Origin: Candidatus Aminicenantes bacterium UBA4820
Lineage (GTDB): Bacteria; Acidobacteriota; UBA4820
Assembly: GCA_002402325.1 (NCBI GenBank)
Contig: DHFQ01000160.1
Coordinates: forward strand, 1 to 29,446
Direction of reading: 5' to 3'
DNA length: 29,446 nt
Part shown: piece by piece, positions 23,227 to 29,446 of the stretch
Layout: every line of letters begins with the position of its first letter
How positions within the stretch are numbered: position 1 is the stretch's first letter
Notes under the pieces: generated by a model
The model's database searches: none
Told to the model about the DNA's origin: nothing
Seen by the model: the letters and a program-made list of their open reading frames with translations, nothing else
Translations under genes and position numbers: made by a program

Positions 23227-24165
23227 ATGAATCAACCTTTTGAGGTACTAAGAAAAGTTGGAAGAAAGGAAGTTGCCTTTGTATATCTTTTAAAATCAAG
23301 ATTTGAAAAGGATGTCTTTATTGAATGCGTTGAGTCTCTTGACCCTCCAGAGTGTTTTTTAGAAAAATGGGTTATTACAATTTCAAGTCAAAAAGGATGC
23401 CCGGTTGGTTGTTCATTTTGCGATGCTCCTTACTATTTTAAAGGCAATCTTTCAAAAGAAGAACTCTCTGGACAGTTAGATGTAATCCTTGAAAATCATA
23501 AAGAGGATGGGTATCTATCTTCCAAAAAAATTAAACTTCATTTCGCAAGAATGGGTGAACCTTCATTCAACGAAAACATTCTTTCTTTCTTGCAAGAGTT
23601 AAAAACGAATTACATAGATGTGAATTTCATTCCATCTATAGCAACAGTTGCACCAAAACAAAGGGAAGTGTGGTTTGAAAAGTTGAAAGAGATAAAAGAT
23701 TGTTTTTATAGTGAAGGTAAATTTCAACTTCAATTTTCTCTTAACACGACAGACGAAAATTTCAGAGATAAAATTATTCCGATTAGTAAAATGTCTTTTA
23801 AAGAGATTTCAAAATTTGGAGGATACTGGTTAACGAAAGGAGATAGAAAAATTACACTTAACTTTGCCCTTTCAAAAGATTCACCCTTTTCAAGCAAGAA
23901 TATCCTTGAGAATTTCTCATCGGAACAATTTCTTCTTAAAATAACTCCTCTGAATCCCAAATTTGGCCAGATTCAAAACAATTCTCTTCTTGACTATAGT
24001 GGTGTAATCCCATTATCTCTTGAAAAGAAAATTGAAAAACTTAAGAAAGAGAATTTTGAAATTATTATCTCCATTGGAAGTAAAGAGGAGATTGAAATAA
24101 AATCAAATTGTGGGCAGATGGCATTTAGAGAATCATCTTCAAAAATACCGGAGAGTGTTGTATAA
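23227..24165 (+). CDS. Radical SAM protein related to RlmN/Cfr, lacking the Cys118 equivalent
   Basis: A 312-residue radical SAM enzyme with the [4Fe-4S] motif C58-x3-C62-x2-C65. It resembles the RlmN/Cfr family: ISSQKGC before the cluster, FARMGEPSFN, a segment FSLNTTDENFRDKIIPISK, and a C-terminal CGQM with Cys295 matching the methyl-carrying cysteine (CGQL, Cys355 of E. coli RlmN). The other catalytic cysteine, Cys118 of RlmN, seven residues before the first cluster cysteine, is Thr51 here. The N-terminal RNA-recognition domain of RlmN is mostly missing. Product and substrate unknown; RNA methylation by the RlmN route is doubtful. An AAAGGA SD lies six bases before the ATG. Confidence 0.85.
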   Translation: MNQPFEVLRKVGRKEVAFVYLLKSRFEKDVFIECVESLDPPECFLEKWVITISSQKGCPVGCSFCDAPYYFKGNLSKEELSGQLDVILENHKEDGYLSSKKIKLHFARMGEPSFNENILSFLQELKTNYIDVNFIPSIATVAPKQREVWFEKLKEIKDCFYSEGKFQLQFSLNTTDENFRDKIIPISKMSFKEISKFGGYWLTKGDRKITLNFALSKDSPFSSKNILENFSSEQFLLKITPLNPKFGQIQNNSLLDYSGVIPLSLEKKIEKLKKENFEIIISIGSKEEIEIKSNCGQMAFRESSSKIPESVV

Positions 24166-24166
24166 T
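24138..24166 (+). promoter_or_regulatory. Promoter of the exported thioredoxin/TPR gene
   Basis: TTCAAA (24138-24143), 17 bases, then a perfect TATAAT (24161-24166) which overlaps the stop codon of the radical SAM gene. The ATG follows 19 bases later, with GGAGG at 24175-24179. Confidence 0.6.
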
Positions 24167-24185
24167 ATCAATCTGGAGGTAACTT

Positions 24186-25481
24186 ATGAAAAAGATATTT
24201 TTCTTTTTGTTTTCTTTTTTATTCGTTTCATTCTCTTTATTTTCAGAGGTTAAGTGGGTTAAAGGCGATTTGCAAAAGGCTTTAAATTCAGCAAAAAAAG
24301 AAGAAAAAATAGTTATGATTGATTTTTATACAGATTGGTGTATGCCGTGCAAAATTCTTGATAAGACAGTTTGGCAGGATGATGAGGTCGGAAAAAAAAT
24401 CAAGGGTATGCCTTTGATACCTCTTAAACTTGATGCAGAAAAAGAAGGAGCAATCGCTGCTAAAAAATACTCCGTTAAGGTTTATCCAACAATTCTCTTT
24501 ATTGACAGTGATGGAAAGGAGATTGTTAGAGTATTAGGATTTTCTGATAAGGAGACAATTCTTAAAAAGATAGAAGATGCCTGCAAAAACAACGACCCAA
24601 TTGAAGTTTTACAAGAGAAATATGAAAAGAACAAAAATGATTTTGAAAGTGGTTTATCTCTGGCTCAAAAATTACTCTCTTCTGAAGATAACAGTAGTAA
24701 TCAAAAAGCGATGACGATTCTAAAGGAAATTTATGAAAAAGATTTAGACAACAAAAATGGTGGAAGAGCAAAGGCTTTTGCTTTAGGAGTAAGCGCTTCT
24801 ATAAATCAATTATCAGATAAATTGTGGACCATGTTTTTATCTTCAGGCAAAAATGCCAGAGAAAAAGAAATAAAAGTTGATATTTTTGGATTGGATGAAA
24901 ATATTGACTTCACACAATTTTACAAATTCCAGAGTTTTCTTTATGATGGATATATTAAAGAAAAATCAAAAGAACTTCTCCCGATTTTTAAAGAAATATA
25001 TGATAAAGCGGTTCAACTAAAAGATGCAAATATAACAATGGATGAAGAAGCTTTTGATAGGCTACTTGGGTTTTTCAGCATTGATGCGGAAAAATGGGGA
25101 GAAACAGGAGAAACTTTTGCTGATTGCTGTAAAGAATTTGCAAAGGGTGAAAAACTTTTAAATGAAGTTGCCTGGTATAACTACAAGATGCAAAGAAATC
25201 TTGAAGAATCTCTTGAACTTGCCAAAAAATGTTGCGAGATTTCTAATAATGCTCCAAACAATCTTGATACTCTTGCCCATATTTATATGTCGTTAGGGCA
25301 AAAGGATAAAGCAATTGAAATCGAAAAGATGGCGATTGAAGAAAAACCTACTCTTGAAAGCACACTAAAGCATTTTGAAAAGGATGAACTTGACCAACTT
25401 GCTGAAGGGGTTGAGCCAAAAAAGAAAAATTTAAAAAGGGCTATTCCTGAAAAAAATAAGGGTGAAGATTTCAAAGAGTAA
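24186..25481 (+). CDS. Exported thioredoxin-fold protein with TPR-like C-terminus
   Basis: A 431-residue protein with a signal peptide (about 1-20, ending FSLFS), then a thioredoxin fold with WCMPC (C52, C55) and the cis-proline segment VYPTILF, like DsbD C-terminal/DUF255-type thioredoxins. The remaining two thirds are helical; the last part (about 335-395) has TPR-like repeats (WYNYKMQRNLEESLELAKKC, then IYMSLGQKDKAIEIEKMAI). The C-terminus is strongly charged. Likely a periplasmic thiol oxidoreductase with a protein-binding arm; the partner is unknown. It is only 2 bases from the convergent nikR stop. Confidence 0.82.
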   Translation: MKKIFFFLFSFLFVSFSLFSEVKWVKGDLQKALNSAKKEEKIVMIDFYTDWCMPCKILDKTVWQDDEVGKKIKGMPLIPLKLDAEKEGAIAAKKYSVKVYPTILFIDSDGKEIVRVLGFSDKETILKKIEDACKNNDPIEVLQEKYEKNKNDFESGLSLAQKLLSSEDNSSNQKAMTILKEIYEKDLDNKNGGRAKAFALGVSASINQLSDKLWTMFLSSGKNAREKEIKVDIFGLDENIDFTQFYKFQSFLYDGYIKEKSKELLPIFKEIYDKAVQLKDANITMDEEAFDRLLGFFSIDAEKWGETGETFADCCKEFAKGEKLLNEVAWYNYKMQRNLEESLELAKKCCEISNNAPNNLDTLAHIYMSLGQKDKAIEIEKMAIEEKPTLESTLKHFEKDELDQLAEGVEPKKKNLKRAIPEKNKGEDFKE

Positions 25482-25483
25482 TA

Positions 25484-25888
25484 TTACTTCGCTGAAAAAA
25501 TCACTCCTCCGTTTAAAACACCCTTTAAACTTAACATCTTTTCTGCAACTTCTTTAATTTTTGATGATTTCCCTTTTAAAATTATCACCTCAAGACAGTT
25601 GTCTCTATCAAGATGGATGTGCGTAGTCGAAATAATTGATTTATGATTTTGATGTTGCAAATCTGCAAGCGTGTCTGATAGGTGATGCTCATTATGTCTG
25701 TAAAGAATATTTACTGTCGCAAGAATGTTTTTATTTGGGTTGTCTTTAATTTCAGATATGATTGCCCCTCTTACAAGATCTCTTATCGCTTCAGACCTTG
25801 AGGAGTACCCTTTTCTTTCAATGAGTGAATCAAACTCATCCATCAGTTTTTCTTCCATTGAGACACCAAATCTCAAAAGTTTATTCAT
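25484..25888 (-). CDS. nikR: Nickel-responsive regulator NikR
   Basis: A 134-residue ribbon-helix-helix repressor with a C-terminal ACT-like metal domain. Ligands of the high-affinity nickel site are visible: the histidine in LQHQNH, the HxH of TTHIHLD, and the Cys of DNCLE, matching His76, His87, His89 and Cys95 of E. coli NikR. I set the start at ATG 25888 because AGGAGG lies five bases upstream; the in-frame ATG at 25906 is inside the -10 box and before the predicted transcript start. No nickel transporter or nickel enzyme is adjacent, so its targets lie elsewhere. Confidence 0.92.
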   Translation of the reverse strand: MNKLLRFGVSMEEKLMDEFDSLIERKGYSSRSEAIRDLVRGAIISEIKDNPNKNILATVNILYRHNEHHLSDTLADLQHQNHKSIISTTHIHLDRDNCLEVIILKGKSSKIKEVAEKMLSLKGVLNGGVIFSAK

Positions 25889-25904
25889 CTTTTCCTCCTT
25901 TGCC

Positions 25905-25933
25905 ATTATACCAATTTACATTCAGAAGTGTAA
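25905..25933 (-). promoter_or_regulatory. Promoter of nikR
   Basis: On the minus strand TTACAC (25928-25933), 17 bases, then a perfect TATAAT (25905-25910) preceded by TGG, an extended -10. The -10 overlaps the upstream in-frame ATG, ruling that start out. An imperfect GTAA-N9-TTAC dyad (25930-25946) overlaps the -35; a NikR or other operator is possible but unproven. Confidence 0.7.
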
Positions 25934-26024
25934 TACTCTTAGTTACCCAAAATTTGATATTGATTTCTTCATTTGACTGAGGTAAATGCTACGCATAATA
26001 AATAGTGCAAACGATAAACAACAC

Positions 26025-26053
26025 TTGACAGTAGTTTAAGAAAAATATAATAT
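26025..26053 (+). promoter_or_regulatory. Promoter of the toxin-antitoxin pair
   Basis: Perfect TTGACA (26025-26030), then TAATAT (26048-26053) at 17 bases, or TATAAT (26046-26051) at 15. The leader to the ATG at 26108 is about 50 bases. Confidence 0.65.
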
Positions 26054-26107
26054 TAAAATGGAGAAGCTTAGTGCTACATTGAAGTAATTATTGAAAAGGA
26101 GACAAAG

Positions 26108-26329
26108 ATGAAGCAGATAAAGGCAAGCGATATTCTGACATTGTCATTGGCAGAAAGGATTCAACTTGTTGAAGAGATATGGGATACCATTGCAAATGAA
26201 CCGGAAGGGATTGAATTAACTGAAGAGGAAAAAAAAATAATTGATAAAAGGCTTGAATCTTACTACAAAAATCCAGAGACAGGATCACCCTGGAAAGATG
26301 TCTATAAAAGAATAGTAGCGAAAAGGTGA
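26108..26329 (+). CDS. Antitoxin-like addiction module component
   Basis: A 73-residue acidic protein resembling the small family annotated as putative addiction module component: LSLAERIQLVEEIWDTIA followed by an acidic LTEEEKKIIDKRLESY. These usually sit directly before a ParE/RelE-type toxin, as here. AAAGGAGA serves as SD. It probably binds and silences the toxin and represses its own promoter, as is typical for such pairs; no operator is clear. Confidence 0.82.
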   Translation: MKQIKASDILTLSLAERIQLVEEIWDTIANEPEGIELTEEEKKIIDKRLESYYKNPETGSPWKDVYKRIVAKR

Positions 26330-26631
26330 AATATAAAATTTTAATAAGGGCTGAAGCGGAAGATGACTTACGGGAAGCATTTTTATGGTATGAGGATAAA
26401 AGGTTTGGGCTTGGATACGATTTTCTCCTTCAAATAGAGGTAGGACTAAAATTTATAGAAAGAAATCCGAAAGTTCATCAAGTAGAATATAAGGGAACAA
26501 GAGAACACTTTGTAAAACGATTTCCATATAAAATCATTTATTTTCTTGAGAATAACAAAATAGTAATTCTTGCTGTTATTCATAGCAAGAGAAATCCTCT
26601 TTTATTGCAAAAAAGGATAAAGAATAGATAG
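26326..26631 (+). CDS. ParE/RelE-family toxin, GTG start
   Basis: A 101-residue basic protein of the ParE/RelE superfamily: RAEAEDDLREAFLWYEDKRFG near the N-terminus, FIERNPKVHQ in the middle, and the C-terminal strand FVKRFPYKIIYFLE with VILAVIHSKRNP. The order and sequence favour the ParE branch, which targets DNA gyrase in studied cases, but RelE-type mRNA cleavage cannot be excluded. It starts with GTG, overlapping the antitoxin stop by 4 bases (GTGA), which couples the two. The sequence looks intact. Confidence 0.85.
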   Translation: MKYKILIRAEAEDDLREAFLWYEDKRFGLGYDFLLQIEVGLKFIERNPKVHQVEYKGTREHFVKRFPYKIIYFLENNKIVILAVIHSKRNPLLLQKRIKNR

Positions 26632-26651
26632 ATGGGATTCTTCATTATTGC

Positions 26652-26680
26652 TAAAAAATCACTTCTTTATCCGAAGAAGT
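26652..26680 (-). terminator. Intrinsic terminator of the gcvP operon, overlapping the gcvPB stop
   Basis: On the minus strand ACTTCTT (26674-26680) pairs with AAGAAGT (26661-26667), loop of six bases, followed by a T-run (26653-26658). The stop codon TAA of gcvPB lies at the loop/stem boundary, so the last codons form the 5' stem. Confidence 0.75.
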
Positions 26681-28121
26681 TAACCTTTGGATTCCTTGCG
26701 GCGAGAACTTCATCAAGTCGCTTTCTATAAGAGGTGTGAGGAGCAGATTTCACTAACTCCGGATTTTCTTCTGCCTCTTTCAAAATTGACTTAATCGCTT
26801 CAATAAATCTGTCAAGTTCCTCCTTTGGTTCGCTTTCGGTTGGCTCAACCATTATCGCCCCGTGAACAATAAGAGGGAAATAGACAGTCGGAGGATGAAA
26901 TCCATAATCAATGAGCCTTTTTGCAAGGTCCATAGTCGTTACCCCATTTTGAAGGTTTTTATCTGAAAAAATGACCTCGTGTAAAGTCCTTGCTTTATAA
27001 GGCAGATCAAGGATTCCTTCCAATTTTTTTCTCAAGTAATTTGCATTGAGTGCCGCCCTCTCAGTTGCCTCGCATAACCCTTTTAATCCCATAGTCTCTA
27101 TGTAGCATAAAGCCCTTACGCAGACAAGGAAATGTCCATAAAAAGCGTGCACTTTACCAATGCTCTTTTCTCTGTTCCAATCAAAGGCATACTTATCACC
27201 TTTTTTAATAACTACTGGTTTTGGAAGGAAGGGTGAAAGATGAGATTTACAAACAACAGGACCAGAACCGGGACCACCACCTCCGTGTGGGGTTGAAAAT
27301 GTTTTATGAAGATTTAAGTGCATAACATCCGCTCCCCAATCACCTGGCTTTGTTTTTCCCATAAGTGCATTCAAATTTGCTCCATCAATATAAACAAGTC
27401 CCCCCTTTGAATGAATAATTTCACAGATTTCTTTGATATTTTTTTCAAATATCCCCAGTGTGTTTGGAACTGTAAGCATAATTGCAGCAACATCCTCATT
27501 CATCCTCTTTTTCAAATAGTCAACATCAACACAACCATCCGCACCACTTTTTATCTCTTCAATGGTATATCCCGCAAAATGGGCACTTGCAGGGTTTGTC
27601 CCGTGGGCAGAATCGGGGATTAAGACGATTTTCCTTGAATCTTTAATGTCGTTTAAGTAAGCCCTTATCAGTTGCATTCCAGTAAATTCACCCTGAGCGC
27701 CTGCAGAAGGTTGCAATGTAACCCCATCCATACCTGTTATTTCCTTTAAAGATTCCCCCAGTTTATAAAGAATTTCAAGTGCCCCCTGAATTTTGTCTTC
27801 ACTTTCTAAAGGATGAATAAATGAAAGTCCCTCAAGTCTTGCAACATACTCGTTGATTTTTGGATTGTATTTCATCGTGCAGGAACCAAGAGGATAAAGC
27901 CCATAGTCAACAGCATAGTTGTAGGTTGATAATCTTGTGAAGTGGCGAACAACATCAACTTCGCTAACTTCAGGAAGGCTTTTTATCTCTTCCTTTCTTA
28001 AAAGGTCTTTAAGAACTTCCTTTGCGGATACCTCTTCAACATCGCATTCAGGAAGTGTATAACCTTCTCTTCCCTCTTTATCTATTTCAAAGATTAGTTT
28101 TTCTTCAATTGCATGGTTCAT
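26667..28121 (-). CDS. gcvPB: Glycine dehydrogenase (decarboxylating) subunit 2, P-protein beta
   Basis: The 484-residue C-terminal half of the split P-protein of the glycine cleavage system, a pyridoxal-phosphate enzyme that decarboxylates glycine and passes the aminomethyl group to the lipoyl arm of H-protein. The PLP lysine is Lys273 in HLNLHKTFSTPHGGGGPG; YPLGSCTMKYNPK and QPSAGAQGE are further family signatures. It overlaps gcvPA by 4 bases (ATGA). The T-, H- and L-protein genes are not in the window; they may lie upstream of gcvPA, beyond the right edge. Confidence 0.96.
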   Translation of the reverse strand: MNHAIEEKLIFEIDKEGREGYTLPECDVEEVSAKEVLKDLLRKEEIKSLPEVSEVDVVRHFTRLSTYNYAVDYGLYPLGSCTMKYNPKINEYVARLEGLSFIHPLESEDKIQGALEILYKLGESLKEITGMDGVTLQPSAGAQGEFTGMQLIRAYLNDIKDSRKIVLIPDSAHGTNPASAHFAGYTIEEIKSGADGCVDVDYLKKRMNEDVAAIMLTVPNTLGIFEKNIKEICEIIHSKGGLVYIDGANLNALMGKTKPGDWGADVMHLNLHKTFSTPHGGGGPGSGPVVCKSHLSPFLPKPVVIKKGDKYAFDWNREKSIGKVHAFYGHFLVCVRALCYIETMGLKGLCEATERAALNANYLRKKLEGILDLPYKARTLHEVIFSDKNLQNGVTTMDLAKRLIDYGFHPPTVYFPLIVHGAIMVEPTESEPKEELDRFIEAIKSILKEAEENPELVKSAPHTSYRKRLDEVLAARNPKVNFFG

Positions 28122-29446
28122 TGGTCTTCCCCCAATAATCTAACAAGATTGTCAATATCCTCTTTTCTGTTGAGTTCAGTTACAGCAAGAAGAAGAGCGT
28201 CATCAAAATCCTTAATAAAAATCCCTCCTTCAATTAAAGATTTATCAAGTTTTTGCTTTAATTTTTCTTTATCTTTTGGTTTATATTTGAAAAGAATCTC
28301 ATTGAAGAATGGAGAATCAAAGTAGGGCAGAATTCCCTTTTCAGCCAATTTCTTTTTAAGATAAAAAGTTTTTGAGAGGTTTATCTCAGCAAGTTTTTTT
28401 AATCCCTTTCTTCCCATCAAACTTAAATATATCGTTGCAATTAGCATACATAAACCTTCATTGGTGCAAATGTTTGATGTTGCCTTTTCTCTTCTTATAT
28501 GTTGCTCCCTTGTGGTTAAGGTTAGAACAAAACCTCTTTTTCCATCTCTATCTTTTGTTTCACCAGCAATTCTTCCGGGTATCTGTCTTATGTTCTCTCT
28601 TTTTGTTGAGAGAAATCCGAGTGCAGGCCCACCAAGCCCAATGGGAATACCAAAAGATCTTGCTTCTCCGGCAACGATGTCACAACCAAAGTTGCCTGGA
28701 GGTTCTAATAATGCAAGAGAGAGAGATTCTGAAACAATTGCGATGAGTATTGCCTTTTGAGAAGGAGCATTTTTTCGTATCTCGGAAAAATCTTCAATAA
28801 CTCCAAAGTAGTTTGGAGATTGAACTAAAACAGATGAGACATCGTCATCAAGTTTAGATTTCAGATCTTCAATATCAATCCTTCCCGATCTGTCAAAATT
28901 TATTTCAACTATCTCAAAATCAAGATATTTTGTGTAGGTTTTCAAAGTTTCAAGATAGAAAGGGTTTAAAGATTTTGCAACAAAAACCTTTTTCCCCTTT
29001 TTCAGCCTGTAAGCCATAAGGACGCTTTCTGCGGTTGCTGAAGCACCATCGTATAAACTTGCATTGCACGCATCCATTCCGCAAAGCCCTGCCATCATTG
29101 TCTGAAATTCATAAATCGCCTGAAGCGTTCCCTGAGCAAGTTCGGGTTGATATGGCGTGTATGCTGTATAAAATTCGCTCCTTGAGATCAAAGAATCAAT
29201 CACAAGGGGAATATAGTGGTTATAAGCCCCGCCACCAAGAAAAGAGGAGACACACAAAAGCGAGGAGTTTTTTAAAGACCTTTTATAAAAATTATTTAAG
29301 ACCTCCTGTTCGGGAAGACCCACATATAGAGGGCTTTCTGGAGGAAAGGAACTTCTTACCTCATACTTAATTGATGAAAAAAGTTCTTCTATGTCATTTA
29401 GACCAATCTCCTTGAGCATCTCCTTTACTTCTTCAGGACTCTGCGG
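28118..29446 (-). CDS. gcvPA: Glycine dehydrogenase (decarboxylating) subunit 1, P-protein alpha, 5' end cut by the window
   Basis: The N-terminal half of the split P-protein. Signatures: SSFLGGGAYNHYIP, YTPYQPELAQGTLQAIYEFQ, NASLYDGASATAE and GRIAGETKDRDGKRG. An ATG at 29419 is available (433 aa), but the frame stays open to the window edge and reads PQSPEEVKE before it, matching the usual start of the family, where a few residues precede a stretch like PxxEEDxxEML. The true start is therefore a few codons outside the window. AAAGGAG directly abuts the internal ATG, too close to serve as its SD. Confidence 0.95.
   Translation of the reverse strand, partial: PQSPEEVKEMLKEIGLNDIEELFSSIKYEVRSSFPPESPLYVGLPEQEVLNNFYKRSLKNSSLLCVSSFLGGGAYNHYIPLVIDSLISRSEFYTAYTPYQPELAQGTLQAIYEFQTMMAGLCGMDACNASLYDGASATAESVLMAYRLKKGKKVFVAKSLNPFYLETLKTYTKYLDFEIVEINFDRSGRIDIEDLKSKLDDDVSSVLVQSPNYFGVIEDFSEIRKNAPSQKAILIAIVSESLSLALLEPPGNFGCDIVAGEARSFGIPIGLGGPALGFLSTKRENIRQIPGRIAGETKDRDGKRGFVLTLTTREQHIRREKATSNICTNEGLCMLIATIYLSLMGRKGLKKLAEINLSKTFYLKKKLAEKGILPYFDSPFFNEILFKYKPKDKEKLKQKLDKSLIEGGIFIKDFDDALLLAVTELNRKEDIDNLVRLLGEDQ

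Noticed and set aside
23227..24165. Calling the radical SAM gene rlmN
   Set aside because: Threonine at the Cys118 position and the reduced N-terminal domain make the standard reaction doubtful.
25477..25488. Perfect 12-base palindrome AGTAATATTACT spanning the convergent stops of the thioredoxin/TPR gene and nikR
   Set aside because: No T-run follows on either strand and it is AT-rich, so it is a poor terminator; the two convergent TAA stops alone generate much of the symmetry.

Overview
This is an AT-rich, gene-dense stretch of bacterial chromosome (28 protein genes, one tRNA), with most genes packed into co-directional runs that overlap by 1-20 bases. The host looks like a diderm (Gram-negative-type) bacterium: it carries a LapA/LapB-type lipopolysaccharide regulator and FtsEX. 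Split glycine dehydrogenase (gcvPA/gcvPB) and split transketolase, Lys/Glu-rich and Gln-poor proteins, and AGA/AGG arginine codons fit an anaerobe and perhaps a thermophile, but I cannot assign a phylum. There is no CRISPR array, rRNA or intact insertion sequence.

Layout. (1) 122-9191, minus strand: one run of 13 genes from a strong promoter at 9214-9242: rplU, rpmA, obg, nadD, rsfS, an unusual AAA+ protein of sigma-54-activator type, rlmH, a DksA/TraR protein, a LapA-LapB fusion, three zinc-ribbon proteins and epmA. It joins ribosome assembly and rRNA modification, NAD synthesis, envelope control and EF-P modification. (2) 9492-11775, plus: aldo/keto reductase and a CorC-type membrane protein. 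(3) 11772-15584, minus: AmpG-like MFS permease, rsgA and a DHA2-type MFS exporter. (4) 15795-18065, plus: a secreted CARDB protein with a clear terminator, then a TSUP permease. (5) 18203-21732, plus: tRNA-Val, then split transketolase followed directly by ftsE-ftsX. (6) 21807-25481, plus: a coupled trio (isochorismatase-like hydrolase, thioredoxin-reductase-like flavoprotein without CxxC, RlmN-like radical SAM protein), then an exported thioredoxin/TPR protein with its own promoter. (7) nikR (minus), a small toxin-antitoxin pair (plus), and gcvPA-gcvPB (minus); gcvPA runs off the window edge.

The best candidates for undescribed biology are the zinc-ribbon cassette coupled to the LapA-LapB fusion (1098-4916), the AAA+ protein that keeps Walker A and arginine fingers but has lost its Walker B acids and GAFTGA loop (5790-6698), and the hydrolase/flavoprotein/radical SAM trio (21807-24165), whose radical SAM member lacks one of the two catalytic cysteines of RlmN. 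A repeated extended -10 element, TGGTAAAAT, precedes three successive units and sets the likely start of the TSUP gene.
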